Shown: positions 33,818 through 43,215 of the stretch, one piece after another
Position numbering within the stretch: the stretch's first letter is position 1
Layout: each line of letters starts with the position of its first letter
From: Pseudomonas sp. JQ170C
GTDB taxonomy: Bacteria; Pseudomonadota; Gammaproteobacteria; Pseudomonadales; Pseudomonadaceae
Assembly (NCBI RefSeq): GCF_035581345.1
Contig: NZ_CP141608.1
Span: 626,001-690,000 of the forward strand
DNA: 64,000 nt
Direction: 5' to 3'
Position numbers and translations under genes: made by a program
The notes under the pieces: generated by a model
Seen by the model: the letters and a program-made list of their open reading frames with translations, nothing else
The model's database searches: none
What the model was told of the DNA's origin: nothing

Positions 33818-36507
33818 GTGTGGGGCAGCGCTTGTTGGCGCTTTGGCGTGGACATCCCGCCACAACCCCGCCGGTGGAGCCGGAACCTGTGAGTGTGCCC
33901 GCCGCTGCGCTACAGGTGTGGCTGGATGACAACGCCCGTGTGTTGCGCCTGGCCGGGCCCTTGCGCTCGGCCCTGGCCTTGCCTGCGCAGGCCCAGGGGC
34001 GTCTGCAGGACTATGTGCAGCCCTGCAGCCTGCTGGTACTCGAAGGCGAGCCGATGGACTGGCAGGGCCAGCCCCTGGATCTGGATTTCAAGGCCGTCGG
34101 CGGCACCACCTTGCACACCCGTGGCTGGCTGCAACAACAGGCCGGGCAATGGCTGTTACAGGTGTTCGATGTCGGCGACTTGCTGCAGCATCGCCAGCAA
34201 TCACTCATCGCCGAGCGCCAGCGTCACCTGACCAGCCACCTGGCCTGTGCGGTCCGCGACTGTAGCATCGAATGCCTGGAGGCCGTGGCGAAGGAGCAAC
34301 TGCAATGGCTGGCGCGTCATTGGCAGGCTGCAGGCGTTCAGGTTGTGTTGCAGCGCGGTGAGGGGTGGCAAACCTATGTCGCCAGCGGCGATGTTTTGCA
34401 TGCCCCCAGTGACGAAGCCCTGAGCCCGGTGCTGAGTATGCTGGCGCCGGGGCAAGTGTTTTCCAGTGCCACCCATGTGCATTTGCAGCCGTTGTTCCCG
34501 GGCATTGCGGCGTGTCTGGTGCCCTTCGCTTCAGGGCTGCAGGTCAAGGCCTGGCTGATCTGCTTCAGGCCAGGGCAGCCGCTGCTGGGGGGCGATGCGC
34601 TGAATCTGTTCGGTGCCTATGCCGAGCCGCTGCTGGGCCGTTTGCAGGCGTTCGAGCTGGAGCAGCAGAGCGAGCGACTGGACAGCCTGCAGGCCCAGTT
34701 GGGCGCCGGTTGGTGGCAGTGGCGATTGATCACGCCCACGTTGCAGTTGGACCCAGGGTTGGCCCAGCGTCTTGGCGTGCCTGCGCAATTGACCCTGAGC
34801 CAGTGGCTGAGCCGGGTGCACCCCGCTGACCGGGAGGCGGCGCAGCTGGCCCTTGGGCAATTGCAGTGCGAGGGCTGCGACCTGGAGCTGACCCTGCGCC
34901 TGCTCGACAACAAGCTGCAAGCCAACCCGCGTTGGTACCGGCTGTGCGGGCAAGTACGCGGCAACGGGCCACAGCGTCGTCTGCAAGGGTTGATGCTCGA
35001 TATCAGCGACAGCAAGGCGCAGCAACTTCAGGCCGCTGCCGCCCAGGCCCGCCTGGAGAACCTGATCGCAAGCTCTCCCGCGGTGATCTACATCCAGCGC
35101 TACAGTGAGGGCGCGCTGCACGCCGAGTTCTTCAGTGCCAGCCTGCAACCGATGCTGGGCTGGGAGGCCCCGCAAGAAGGCGTATTGCAGCCCGGGCAGT
35201 GGGTTCATCCGCAGGATCAGTCGCTGTGGCTGGAGCGCACCCGCACCTTGTTGCGTGAGGGGCAGGTACGTAGCCGCTATCGCTTGCGTGACCGCCAGGG
35301 CGGCTATCACTGGGTACTCGACGAAGCACGATTGCTGCGCGATGACCTGGGCTTGCCGGTGGAAGTGGTGGGCATCTGGCTGGACGTCAGCGAGGCCACT
35401 GAAGCCGCTGAAAAAATGCGTGAGAGCGAGGAGCGCTACCGGGTGCTGGTGGAGGATTCCCCGGCGATGATCTGCCGCTACACCGCCGCACTTGAGCTGG
35501 TGTTCGGCAACCAACCACTGGCCGATTATCTGGAGTGCAGTCCTGCACAGTTGCCGGGCATCAACCTTGGCCAATGGATGTCGGCGTCGCAGCGAGAGAT
35601 GTTTGTCCAACGGCTGGCCAGCCTTACACCAGAGCACCCGGTGAGTACGGCGGAGATCTGCCTGGAGCTGCCCGGACGCGAACATGCGTGGTGGGTATGG
35701 TCAGATCGCGGCTTGTTCGACGAGCGCGGCAAGCTGCTGGAAATCCAGGCGGTGGGGCGCGACAACACCCAGGTTCGGCGCACCCGCCAGCAACTGGTGC
35801 AAAGCGCGAAAATGGCCACCCTCGGCGAGATGGCCACCGGACTTGCCCATGAGATCAACCAGCCCCTGAACGTGATGCGCATGGCCGTGGTCAACGCCCT
35901 GAAGCGCCTGGAAAACGGCGAGGCCCAGGTGGACTATCTGCAGGACAAACTCAAGCGCATCGACGCCCAGGTGCAGCGTGCCTCACGGGTGGTCGAGCAC
36001 ATGCGCGTGTTTGGCCGACGCTCCGAGGTCGATCAACACCTGTTCGCACCGTGGCAGGCGGTGGAGGGCGCTTTGTCGCTGCTTGGGGACGGCTTGCGTG
36101 GCAAGGGCGTGGACCTGCGGATCGACACGCCGGAAGAGGGGTTACAGGTCAGCGGTCACCAGGACCAATTGGAACAGGTGCTGATCAACCTGCTGGTCAA
36201 CGCCCGGGACGCTCTGCTGGCGCGGCGGGAGCACAGCGCACTGGCGCCCTGGATTGCCCTGCGCCTTGAACAGGACCCCGACCAGGTTCGCTTGCTGGTC
36301 GAAGACAACGGCGGCGGTATCGACCCGCGTCTGCTGGAGCGCATTTTCGAGCCGTTCTTCACCACCAAGCCGGTGGGCGTCGGCACCGGGCTTGGGTTGT
36401 CGGTGAGCTATGGGATCGTCGATGCCATGGGCGGCAGCCTCAGCGTCGAAAACGGCGACGAAGGGGCGCGCTTCTGCATCGAGCTACCGGTTCACAGCAC
36501 CAGTTGA
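33814..36507 (+). CDS. pprA: Sensor histidine kinase PprA
   Basis: 897 residues with no clear membrane segment. After an N-terminal region come PAS-type domains (about 290-400, 410-530 and 535-655). A HisKA dimerisation domain follows with the phospho-accepting His679 (GLAHEINQPLNV), then an HATPase domain (NLLVNARDALL; VEDNGGGIDP; GTGLGLSVSYGI). All kinase boxes are intact. The protein is expected to phosphorylate PprB and thereby control the pilus genes; the signal is unknown. The start is GTG at 33814 overlapping the previous gene. The 3' end overlaps tadG by 16 bases on the opposite strand. Confidence 0.92.
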   Translation: MSVGQRLLALWRGHPATTPPVEPEPVSVPAAALQVWLDDNARVLRLAGPLRSALALPAQAQGRLQDYVQPCSLLVLEGEPMDWQGQPLDLDFKAVGGTTLHTRGWLQQQAGQWLLQVFDVGDLLQHRQQSLIAERQRHLTSHLACAVRDCSIECLEAVAKEQLQWLARHWQAAGVQVVLQRGEGWQTYVASGDVLHAPSDEALSPVLSMLAPGQVFSSATHVHLQPLFPGIAACLVPFASGLQVKAWLICFRPGQPLLGGDALNLFGAYAEPLLGRLQAFELEQQSERLDSLQAQLGAGWWQWRLITPTLQLDPGLAQRLGVPAQLTLSQWLSRVHPADREAAQLALGQLQCEGCDLELTLRLLDNKLQANPRWYRLCGQVRGNGPQRRLQGLMLDISDSKAQQLQAAAAQARLENLIASSPAVIYIQRYSEGALHAEFFSASLQPMLGWEAPQEGVLQPGQWVHPQDQSLWLERTRTLLREGQVRSRYRLRDRQGGYHWVLDEARLLRDDLGLPVEVVGIWLDVSEATEAAEKMRESEERYRVLVEDSPAMICRYTAALELVFGNQPLADYLECSPAQLPGINLGQWMSASQREMFVQRLASLTPEHPVSTAEICLELPGREHAWWVWSDRGLFDERGKLLEIQAVGRDNTQVRRTRQQLVQSAKMATLGEMATGLAHEINQPLNVMRMAVVNALKRLENGEAQVDYLQDKLKRIDAQVQRASRVVEHMRVFGRRSEVDQHLFAPWQAVEGALSLLGDGLRGKGVDLRIDTPEEGLQVSGHQDQLEQVLINLLVNARDALLARREHSALAPWIALRLEQDPDQVRLLVEDNGGGIDPRLLERIFEPFFTTKPVGVGTGLGLSVSYGIVDAMGGSLSVENGDEGARFCIELPVHSTS

Positions 36508-38426
36508 GCGCGGGTGCTGGAGCAACTGAGGTTGGCGCTGACTTCGGTGGTGTTGAGGTCGATGCCCAGGGCTTTGAGCAGGGAGTTGATCAGAGGGTCC
36601 ACCAGGGGGCTGAGTACGTTTTTTATCATGGGTCTAAGAATGTTGGTGACCCCGGTCAACAGGCCATCGACACCCTCCAGAATTGAACCCAGCACATCGC
36701 CTTTTTCCTGGTATTTGTATATGTGCAGGGGAACGCTCCCTACAGTGGTATTCAGGCTTTCGATGATGTTGCTCGTTTGCATGGCCTGATAAGGGGAGGG
36801 CTTTCCGATCTCCAGCAAACTGTCGCCCTTGAATAGCATATCTTCGTGGTGGGGAAGCAACACCACGGGTTCTGGTTTGATCCCAATCCCCCCGCCAGCG
36901 AACGGCTTGCGGCCTTCGCAAACCTTGATAAGCCCCAGAAGACCGGTACAGACATTGGTGCCGATATCAATCAGCGGAATCGGGTTGATAGTGCCTTCGC
37001 CCTCTTCTAAAAAGGTGTCCGGATCATCGATCTTGCCGATGGAAATCTCCCCGGTTGCCCTGTCCGTGGCAGCGGTCAGTTGCCTCTGGGGCGCGCAGCT
37101 GAAATCACTGACCCGACTGGTGGCTTTGACCGCACTGACACTGATGTCGATACGAGCGGCTTTTTTCAATGCTTCTATATCGCTGACTTTGCAAGGTATG
37201 AGCAGGGCGCACCCCAGGGATTTGATGGTGCCCATGAGGTCCAGGCGCAGCAGGTCACTGAGCGGTTTGGTCAATGTTGTCGCCAGGTTGGCAACGGTGC
37301 TGACGATGTTGCCTACGGTTTCGATAACGGGTGTGTTGAGCGAAATCATGGTCCGGATCTGTGCCGTCTGCACATTGATGTTGTCGGTCTGAGGATTGCC
37401 AATGGCAGAAACTTTCGGTGGCTCAATCACCTTTACCTGAATTTTGGCGGTGACCAACCCCAATACGTTCACCGGCAGATTGACCACCGCCGCATTGTGC
37501 TTGTTCGACAGCAGAATCACCCCTTGCACCAGTTGCAGCAGTTGCAGGCTGGTATCCAGCCCGGCCTTGGGCGTTCCCGCACTCACCTGAAGGATATCGG
37601 CGAGCTTGAGCACTCGGTTGTTGTCGGTAGCAACGGTGAGTTTTGCAAGGTTGCTGGCGACATCCAGGGCTTTGTTGCTGCCGTTCTTCATGACTTCGAC
37701 GGCAGCGTCGATCAGGTCGGTGGCCGAGACATTGGAGTTCAACAGCTCATCATAATTGCCGACCTGTGCGTTGACCTCGATCGCCAGTTGATCCAGGTAT
37801 TCCAGCAGGTTGATGTCGGTATTGGCCAGGCCTTGCCAACCCAGCGCATCCAGATGTACCCGGGCTCCCAAGGGGTCGGCCAGTGCATTGAGCAAGGCGG
37901 ATTTTTGCGTGTCGATCGTTGCCAGCGTGGTGCGAATCCGTAGCTGCGCCAGCGGCGGCTTGGGCGTGGCCGCCACGGCAGTGGCACTGAGGGAAATGGT
38001 GGTGGGCAAGTCGTTGCCTTTGACCAGGGCCAGGACGCCGGCAGCAACGCTGGTTGCCACTTCGCGGTGAACGATCACGCGGATCGCTTCATTGCGTGTG
38101 GCATCGGTATTGAAGCGGCGCAGGCTGTTGGTGCCGGTCTGCAAGGTACCGCAGGCGGTTTCAAGCCGCCCTGGCGCCTCGAGTCCGTTGCGTTTTGCAC
38201 CGGCCTTGGCCAGGGCATCGGCCGACGGACCGATGCCGTTGCAGGTGCCCAACTGACCCGCAGCTTCCAGCGCCGACATATCGGCGATCCGTTGCAGCTT
38301 TCGTTGCTCCAGGTACAGCCTGCCGCTGTCGACCACCATCAACAGAAACAGCAGCGCCATGCCCAGGGTCAAGGCCGCCATCAGGCCGATTGCACCGCGT
38401 TGCCGTGCGGGAAAGCGTGAAGACAC
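36492..38426 (-). CDS. tadG: TadG-like pilus-associated membrane protein
   Basis: 644 residues. The N-terminus (RQRGAIGLMAALTLGMALLFLLMVVDSGRLYLEQ) is the Tad/TadG anchor with a pilin-like hydrophobic helix. The long remainder is Val/Thr/Asn-rich and contains few charged stretches, in keeping with a periplasmic fibre-associated domain. A GTG at 38426 has AAAGGAG at 5 bases and is preferred; an ATG at 38447 would add seven residues and lacks a site. It is convergent with pprA and upstream of nothing else on its strand, so it forms a separate unit of the island. Confidence 0.88.
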   Translation of the reverse strand: MSSRFPARQRGAIGLMAALTLGMALLFLLMVVDSGRLYLEQRKLQRIADMSALEAAGQLGTCNGIGPSADALAKAGAKRNGLEAPGRLETACGTLQTGTNSLRRFNTDATRNEAIRVIVHREVATSVAAGVLALVKGNDLPTTISLSATAVAATPKPPLAQLRIRTTLATIDTQKSALLNALADPLGARVHLDALGWQGLANTDINLLEYLDQLAIEVNAQVGNYDELLNSNVSATDLIDAAVEVMKNGSNKALDVASNLAKLTVATDNNRVLKLADILQVSAGTPKAGLDTSLQLLQLVQGVILLSNKHNAAVVNLPVNVLGLVTAKIQVKVIEPPKVSAIGNPQTDNINVQTAQIRTMISLNTPVIETVGNIVSTVANLATTLTKPLSDLLRLDLMGTIKSLGCALLIPCKVSDIEALKKAARIDISVSAVKATSRVSDFSCAPQRQLTAATDRATGEISIGKIDDPDTFLEEGEGTINPIPLIDIGTNVCTGLLGLIKVCEGRKPFAGGGIGIKPEPVVLLPHHEDMLFKGDSLLEIGKPSPYQAMQTSNIIESLNTTVGSVPLHIYKYQEKGDVLGSILEGVDGLLTGVTNILRPMIKNVLSPLVDPLINSLLKALGIDLNTTEVSANLSCSSTRAQLVL

Positions 38427-38490
38427 GAGCACTCCTTTGCTGCCCATGGTCACGCAGGGCAACAGCTGTAAGGAGTGTAGACAAGATAAT

Positions 38491-38517
38491 GGCCAGTCGC
38501 CTCTATGACGACTGGCC
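38491..38517 (-). terminator. Rho-independent terminator candidate
   Basis: GGCCAGTCG and CGACTGGCC form a perfect 9-bp stem around a 9-base loop. Read on the minus strand it follows the stop of the DUF4136 gene at 38527 and is trailed by ATTATCTTGT, moderately T-rich. It likely ends the two-gene DUF4136 transcript and insulates tadG. Confidence 0.65.
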
Positions 38518-38526
38518 GAGCAATGC

Positions 38527-39087
38527 TCAATGGGGTGGGTAGTTGGCCATCACCTTGGCCACGGTGTTGCGGATCGCGGTGTTGCGCTCTTCCGGGCTTG
38601 GCGGGTAGTTGTTCATGATCTGTTCGGCACTGCCGCGCCATACCAGCTTGCCGTCGCGGCTGTCGAACATGTCGACCTGGATGGTTGCCACCTTGTAGTC
38701 GACGCTGCGGGTCTCGTTGTACATCGGCCCACCCCAGTAGTTGCCCCAGTACCCGCCCCAGGCGCCGCCATAGTTGGTGGTGATCTGCTGCTGGCGGTTT
38801 TCGACAATCAGGTAGGTCTGTACTTTCAGGTCGCCCTGGGCGTTGCCCTGGGCCGGGCGCAGGCCACGTTGATCAAGCTGCCCGGCCACGGCCTGGCGAA
38901 TGCGCTGTTCGGTCAGGTCGCTCTTGATCCGCGGATCATCCGGGCGGTACTGCAGCGCCGGTTCCTGCCACACCCAGCTGCGGTAACCGGCAAAGTCGCG
39001 GCTGGCATCGAAGTCCTGGGTCGCGTTGTTGCTTGAGCACGCACTCAGCAACACCACCATTGAGAGTAAAGCGATACGGCGCAACAT
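38527..39087 (-). CDS. DUF4136 lipoprotein (first paralogue)
   Basis: 186 residues. A lipoprotein signal with lipobox LSAC (cysteine at residue 17) precedes a DUF4136-type domain (FAGYRSWVWQEP..., [37 protein letters not shown]). A Gly/Trp/Tyr-rich insert (NYGGAWGGYWGNYWGG) sits in the middle. Function unknown, envelope-located. GGAG lies 7 bases before the ATG. It is 19 bases downstream of a related gene, so the two form an operon born by duplication. Confidence 0.87.
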   Translation of the reverse strand: MLRRIALLSMVVLLSACSSNNATQDFDASRDFAGYRSWVWQEPALQYRPDDPRIKSDLTEQRIRQAVAGQLDQRGLRPAQGNAQGDLKVQTYLIVENRQQQITTNYGGAWGGYWGNYWGGPMYNETRSVDYKVATIQVDMFDSRDGKLVWRGSAEQIMNNYPPSPEERNTAIRNTVAKVMANYPPH

Positions 39088-39106
39088 GATGGATCTCCAA
39101 TTGCCT

Positions 39107-39754
39107 TTAGCTGGGAGGATAGCCGTTGAGGGCCTTCTTAACGGATTCGCGCAGGGCATCTTCGCGCTCGCCCTGGGAACCCTGGCTGCTGGTCTCGGCG
39201 CTGGCACTCCACACCGGTTGGCCGTCGCGGGCGTCATACAGATCGACCCGAACCACCATCACCTCGACTTCATAGGTGCGTACCAACGGCACGCTGGCAT
39301 ACGCGCCGTAGCCGTTGAGGTAGCCGCCAACGCCACCGTAGGCGCCATAGCCCCCGTAGGGATAGCCGCCATAGGGGTAAGCGCCGTAGGGGTAGTAGTC
39401 GTCGCGCACCTGGCGCAAGCGGCGTTCCAGGCTCAGGTTGGCACTCACCAACAGATCGCCCTGGCCGTTGCGCGCCGGTCGCAGGCCGCGCTGGTCCAGG
39501 GCATTGCTGACCGCATCGGCCAGCTGTGCAGGTTCGGTCAGGGCGACACCCGACGGCAACTGACTGTCGCGCCAGGTCCAGCTACGGTAGCGGCCATAGT
39601 CGCGAGGCGGAGCCGGGTAGGCGCTGGCGTCGAACGTAGTGGCCGCCTGGGGCGGCGCCGGTGGCAGCGGGCGGGAGCTGGCGACATAAGGGTTTGTGCT
39701 TTGGCACGCTGCCAGGCTCAGGCACAGCAGGCCCAGGGTCAAACGGTACGGCAT
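39107..39754 (-). CDS. DUF4136 lipoprotein (second paralogue)
   Basis: 215 residues, the same architecture as its neighbour. The lipobox is LSLAAC and a Pro-rich tether follows. The DUF4136 domain shows [28 protein letters not shown] and [18 protein letters not shown]. The central insert is longer and made of [20 protein letters not shown] Tyr/Gly repeats. GGAGGGTGAC precedes the ATG at 39754; the frame is open far upstream but that overlaps cmoM. The function is unknown. Confidence 0.87.
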   Translation of the reverse strand: MPYRLTLGLLCLSLAACQSTNPYVASSRPLPPAPPQAATTFDASAYPAPPRDYGRYRSWTWRDSQLPSGVALTEPAQLADAVSNALDQRGLRPARNGQGDLLVSANLSLERRLRQVRDDYYPYGAYPYGGYPYGGYGAYGGVGGYLNGYGAYASVPLVRTYEVEVMVVRVDLYDARDGQPVWSASAETSSQGSQGEREDALRESVKKALNGYPPS

Positions 39755-39773
39755 GTCACCCTCCAGGCAGGTG

Positions 39774-40523
39774 TCAGCGGGGTCGGCAGATCCAGTGCAG
39801 GTAGCGCCCAAGGCCGGCAAAGGCCGGATGACGCCGATGGGCCAGTTCCATTTCCAGCAGATCGAGCAACTCGGCCTTGGCTTGGAACTCACTGGGCATG
39901 TAGTCGTGGAAAACGCGCACGCCACTCTCTGTTTCGACCTGCCACAGATCTTCAAGTTGCGCCCTGAGCGTGCGCGGATCAAGTGGTTTTTGCGGGGTCA
40001 GGCTCTGCTTTTCGCCGGCCATGTCATTGCGCCGCAGTTTGCGGAAATGGCCCTTGAGCAGGTTGCGGTAAACCAGTGCATCGCGGTTGTAGAAGGCCAG
40101 TGACAACAGGCCGTCGCTGCGGGTCAATTGGTGCAGCACTGGCAGGATGGTTTCCGGTTCGGCCAGCCATTCCAGCACGGCGTGGCACAACACCAGGTCA
40201 TAGGGTTCGGTCAGTTGCCCGAGCAGTTCCTGCCAGGGCGCCTGGATAAAGGTGGCCTGCTGACCGGCCTGGGCGAAGCGTTCGCGGGCGCCGGCGAGCA
40301 TGGGCTCGGCAGGTTCGGCCAACGTCACCTGATGCCCGCGTTCGGCCAGCCACAGGGCCATGTGCCCCAGGCCTGCGCCGATATCCAGGACCCGCAAGGG
40401 GCGATCGGGGAGGGCTTCGGCGAGGTCCGCCTGCAGGACCGCGAGGCGGATGGCACCCTTGGCGCCGCCGTAGATCTTTTCTGCGAAGCGGGTGGCCAGG
40501 GCGTCGAAGTGACGGTCGTTCAT
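39774..40523 (-). CDS. cmoM: tRNA 5-carboxymethoxyuridine methyltransferase
   Basis: 249 residues, class I SAM-dependent methyltransferase. The SAM-binding loop is [19 protein letters not shown]. The family-specific blocks [31 protein letters not shown] and [11 protein letters not shown] match the CmoM (formerly SmtA) group, which methylates cmo5U34 to mcmo5U34 in tRNA. Its ATG overlaps the stop of the MazG-like gene by 4 bases, suggesting co-transcription. Confidence 0.88.
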   Translation of the reverse strand: MNDRHFDALATRFAEKIYGGAKGAIRLAVLQADLAEALPDRPLRVLDIGAGLGHMALWLAERGHQVTLAEPAEPMLAGARERFAQAGQQATFIQAPWQELLGQLTEPYDLVLCHAVLEWLAEPETILPVLHQLTRSDGLLSLAFYNRDALVYRNLLKGHFRKLRRNDMAGEKQSLTPQKPLDPRTLRAQLEDLWQVETESGVRVFHDYMPSEFQAKAELLDLLEMELAHRRHPAFAGLGRYLHWICRPR

Positions 40524-40825
40524 CGGGCAAACCGCCGTTCATTGTCGGCCAGCTTGCTGCGCACCACCTGCTCCATGTCCAGGCCCAGCTCACTGCAGAG
40601 CAGCACCAGGTACAGCACCACGTCACCGACTTCCTGGCCGGCGTGCGCCAGTTTTTCGGGGGACAGTTGGCGCGATTGGTCTTCGCTCAGCCACTGGAAA
40701 ATCTCCACCAGCTCGGCCATTTCCACACTGGCGGCCATGGCCAGGTTCTTGGGGCTGTGATAGCCACGCCAGTCGTTGTTGTCGCGGATGCGGTGCATGC
40801 GTTGGGTCAGTTCGTGCAGGTTCAT
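40520..40825 (-). CDS. MazG-like nucleotide pyrophosphohydrolase
   Basis: 101 residues. The metal-binding EXXE-type motif is visible in SVEMAELVEIFQW, with a second acidic cluster in GQEVGDVVLYLV, as in the all-alpha NTP pyrophosphatases (MazG/RS21-C6, dCTPase-like). It probably hydrolyses non-canonical or excess dNTPs; the substrate is uncertain. GGAG is found 7-8 bases before the ATG at 40825. Confidence 0.88.
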   Translation of the reverse strand: MNLHELTQRMHRIRDNNDWRGYHSPKNLAMAASVEMAELVEIFQWLSEDQSRQLSPEKLAHAGQEVGDVVLYLVLLCSELGLDMEQVVRSKLADNERRFAR

Positions 40826-40885
40826 CAAAGCTCTCCTCAAGCCGCATAGCTTCAGGCGGGCGCCGTCGCAACGCAAGAGGGCCTT

Positions 40886-41740
40886 TCAGTCCAGCGGCCG
40901 CCAGGTTCCGCGCATGTGCTGCAAGTCGCCATGGCCTTGCAGCTGCAACTGGCCTTCGGCGGCGGTCGGGCTTGCGTTGAGGATGACTTCACTGGGCAGG
41001 CGCACCGGCTTGAGGAAGTCCACGGCGATCTCGTAGCCGCTGACCGGCAGGTGGCCGCGCAGTGCGGCCAGGGTCATGGCTTTGCTCCACATGCCATGGG
41101 CGATGGCGGTGGGGAAACCGAACAGTTTTGCACTGGTGGCACTCAGGTGGATGGGGTTGTAGTCGCCGCAGACCCTGGCGTAGTGCCGGCCGATATCGGT
41201 ATCGGCATACCAGCGGGTCAGTTCGCTCAAGGGTGGGGTGGCAGGCTCGACATCTGCATCGGGCTCGCCCGCCAGTTTCAGCCCGCGGCACAGCATGCGG
41301 CTGGTCTCGGACCAGATCAGCCCCAGGCCATCGGACGCCTCGGTGAGCAGATCGAACGTGCCGCCCTTTTCATGGGGTTGCAGATTCTGCACCTGCACGC
41401 TGAAGCGCAAGTGGCTGATGCCGCCCAGCGGCCGCACCACGCGGATGCTGTTGTGCAGGTGCACCAGGCCCAGCAGCGGGAAGGGAAAGTCCTTGCCGGT
41501 CAGCAACTGCAGTTGCAAGGCGAACGCCATGACATGAGGAAAGGTCGGCGGCAGGCGCCCGTCGTCACTGAAGTGGCAGAGTTTGCGGTAGTCATCGAGT
41601 TGCTTGGGATTGACCTCCAGGTAACAGCGCAAGCCCGTCTCGGGCAGCGTATCGCCGGTGATCTTGCGTTTGCGCGCCGCGCGCAGGTACAGGCCGGACA
41701 ACGCGGCGGTGCTGCTCAGGTCGTGCCACTGTCGCGTCAT
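40886..41740 (-). CDS. MaoC-like hydratase
   Basis: 284 residues, hot-dog fold. The C-terminal half has the MaoC/hydratase-2 motif YARVCGDYNPIHLSATSAKLFGFPTAIAHGMW (Asp/His pair in GDYNPIH). The N-terminal half is a second, degenerate hot-dog unit, as in double-hot-dog enoyl-CoA hydratases. It should hydrate trans-2-enoyl thioesters. The start at 41740 follows the FabG-like stop by two bases, so the two are co-transcribed and probably act in sequence on the same acyl chain. Confidence 0.88.
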   Translation of the reverse strand: MTRQWHDLSSTAALSGLYLRAARKRKITGDTLPETGLRCYLEVNPKQLDDYRKLCHFSDDGRLPPTFPHVMAFALQLQLLTGKDFPFPLLGLVHLHNSIRVVRPLGGISHLRFSVQVQNLQPHEKGGTFDLLTEASDGLGLIWSETSRMLCRGLKLAGEPDADVEPATPPLSELTRWYADTDIGRHYARVCGDYNPIHLSATSAKLFGFPTAIAHGMWSKAMTLAALRGHLPVSGYEIAVDFLKPVRLPSEVILNASPTAAEGQLQLQGHGDLQHMRGTWRPLD

Positions 41741-41742
41741 GT

Positions 41743-43095
41743 TCAAGCCCCCATCACGGCCTGGCCGCATACCCGCAGCACCTGGCCATTGACCGCGCCG
41801 GTCCCGGGCTGGGCAAGCCACGCCACCGCTTCGGCGACATCCTGGGGCAAACCACCTTGCCCCAGGGAGCTCATGCGCCGCCCGGCTTCGCGCAGGGCGA
41901 AGGGGATGGCGGCGGTCATGCGCGTTTCGATAAAGCCGGGGGCCACGGCGTTGATGCTGCCGCCGCGTTCGGCCAGCTTCGGCGCCCAGGCCTGGGCCAG
42001 GCCAATCAGCCCGGCCTTGCTGGCGGCATAGTTGGACTGCCCGCGGTTGCCGGCGATGCCGCTGATCGAGGCCAGCAATACGATGCGCGCGTTGTCGTGC
42101 AGGGTGCCGCTGTCGAACAGGGCCTGGGTCAGGAGCAGCGGGGCCTTGAGGTTGACTGCCAATACCGAGTCCCAGTATTCCGGGGTCATGTTGGCCAGGG
42201 TCTTGTCGCGGGTGATGCCCGCGTTGTGCACCACGATGTCGATGCCGTCGGGCAGCCCTTCGATCAGTTGCGCGGGGGCGTCGGCGGCGCAGATGTCCAG
42301 GGCCAGGCTTTTACCGCCCAGGCGCGCGGCCAGGGCTTCGAGGTCGGCCTTGGCCTGGGGCACATCGAGCAGCACCACCTCGGCGCCATCGCGGGTCAGG
42401 GTTTCGGCGATGGCCGCGCCAATGCCGCGGGCCGCCCCCGTGACCAGGGCCTTGCGTCCGGCCAGGGGCCGGGTCCAGTCCTGCACGGCACTGGTACAGG
42501 TGCCCAGGCGCAGCACTTGCCCGGAAACAAAGGCACTCTTGGGCGAGAGGAAAAACCGCAGGGCGCCTTCGAGCTGGTCTTCGCCCGTGTCGCTGACATA
42601 CAGCAGCTGCAAGGTCCCGCCGGCACGCAGTTCCTTGGCCAGGGAGCGGCTGAAGCCTTCGAGGGCGCGTTGGGTCACCTGGGCCAGTGGATCATCGAGC
42701 TGTTCCGGCGCCCGGCCCAGTATCAGCACATGGGCACTGGGGGCGAGGCTGCGCAGGATAGGTTGGAAGAATTCACGCAGTTGCTTGAGCTGGTCAGTGT
42801 CGTCCAGTTCGCTGGCATCGAAGACCACGGCCTTGAGTTTGGGGCCGAGCCCGGCGACCCATTCGGTAGCGCTCAGGTCGGGGCTGGCGAAGCTGTAGAC
42901 GTCGTCGGTGAGGCGCTGCGCGAATGCCTCGACCTTGTTCGCCAACGGCCCACCGCCCAGCAGCAGGGCACCGTCCACAGGCCTCAGGCGACCTGCCTCC
43001 CAGCGTTCCAGGCGAGCCGGGCTGGGCAGGCCGACGGCCCCCACCAGGCGCCGGCCAAGGTCGGAGTTGGCGAAGTCGATATAGCGGTCGCTCAT
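41743..43095 (-). CDS. Two-domain 3-oxoacyl-ACP/CoA reductase (FabG-like)
   Basis: 450 residues, about twice normal FabG length. Residues about 210-450 are a complete SDR reductase (ALVTGAARGIGAAIAETL, HNAGITRDKTL, catalytic Ser in LASISG and SNYAASKAG). Residues 1-205 form a second Rossmann-like domain that has lost the TGxxxGIG and YxxxK motifs. This is the high-molecular-weight FabG type. With the adjacent MaoC hydratase and divergent thiolase it makes a near-complete set for chain modification of acyl-CoA or acyl-ACP. The direction of flux is not readable. Confidence 0.9.
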   Translation of the reverse strand: MSDRYIDFANSDLGRRLVGAVGLPSPARLERWEAGRLRPVDGALLLGGGPLANKVEAFAQRLTDDVYSFASPDLSATEWVAGLGPKLKAVVFDASELDDTDQLKQLREFFQPILRSLAPSAHVLILGRAPEQLDDPLAQVTQRALEGFSRSLAKELRAGGTLQLLYVSDTGEDQLEGALRFFLSPKSAFVSGQVLRLGTCTSAVQDWTRPLAGRKALVTGAARGIGAAIAETLTRDGAEVVLLDVPQAKADLEALAARLGGKSLALDICAADAPAQLIEGLPDGIDIVVHNAGITRDKTLANMTPEYWDSVLAVNLKAPLLLTQALFDSGTLHDNARIVLLASISGIAGNRGQSNYAASKAGLIGLAQAWAPKLAERGGSINAVAPGFIETRMTAAIPFALREAGRRMSSLGQGGLPQDVAEAVAWLAQPGTGAVNGQVLRVCGQAVMGA

Positions 43096-43215
43096 GTGCG
43101 CGTCTCCCTGAAATAAGCTTCAAAGTGTGGACCATGATTGGCCGTTGGTCGTTCGCCTGCGTAAAAAACACCTACGCTGTAGCGGACTGTTTGCTGACTA
43201 AAGAGGACATTACGC

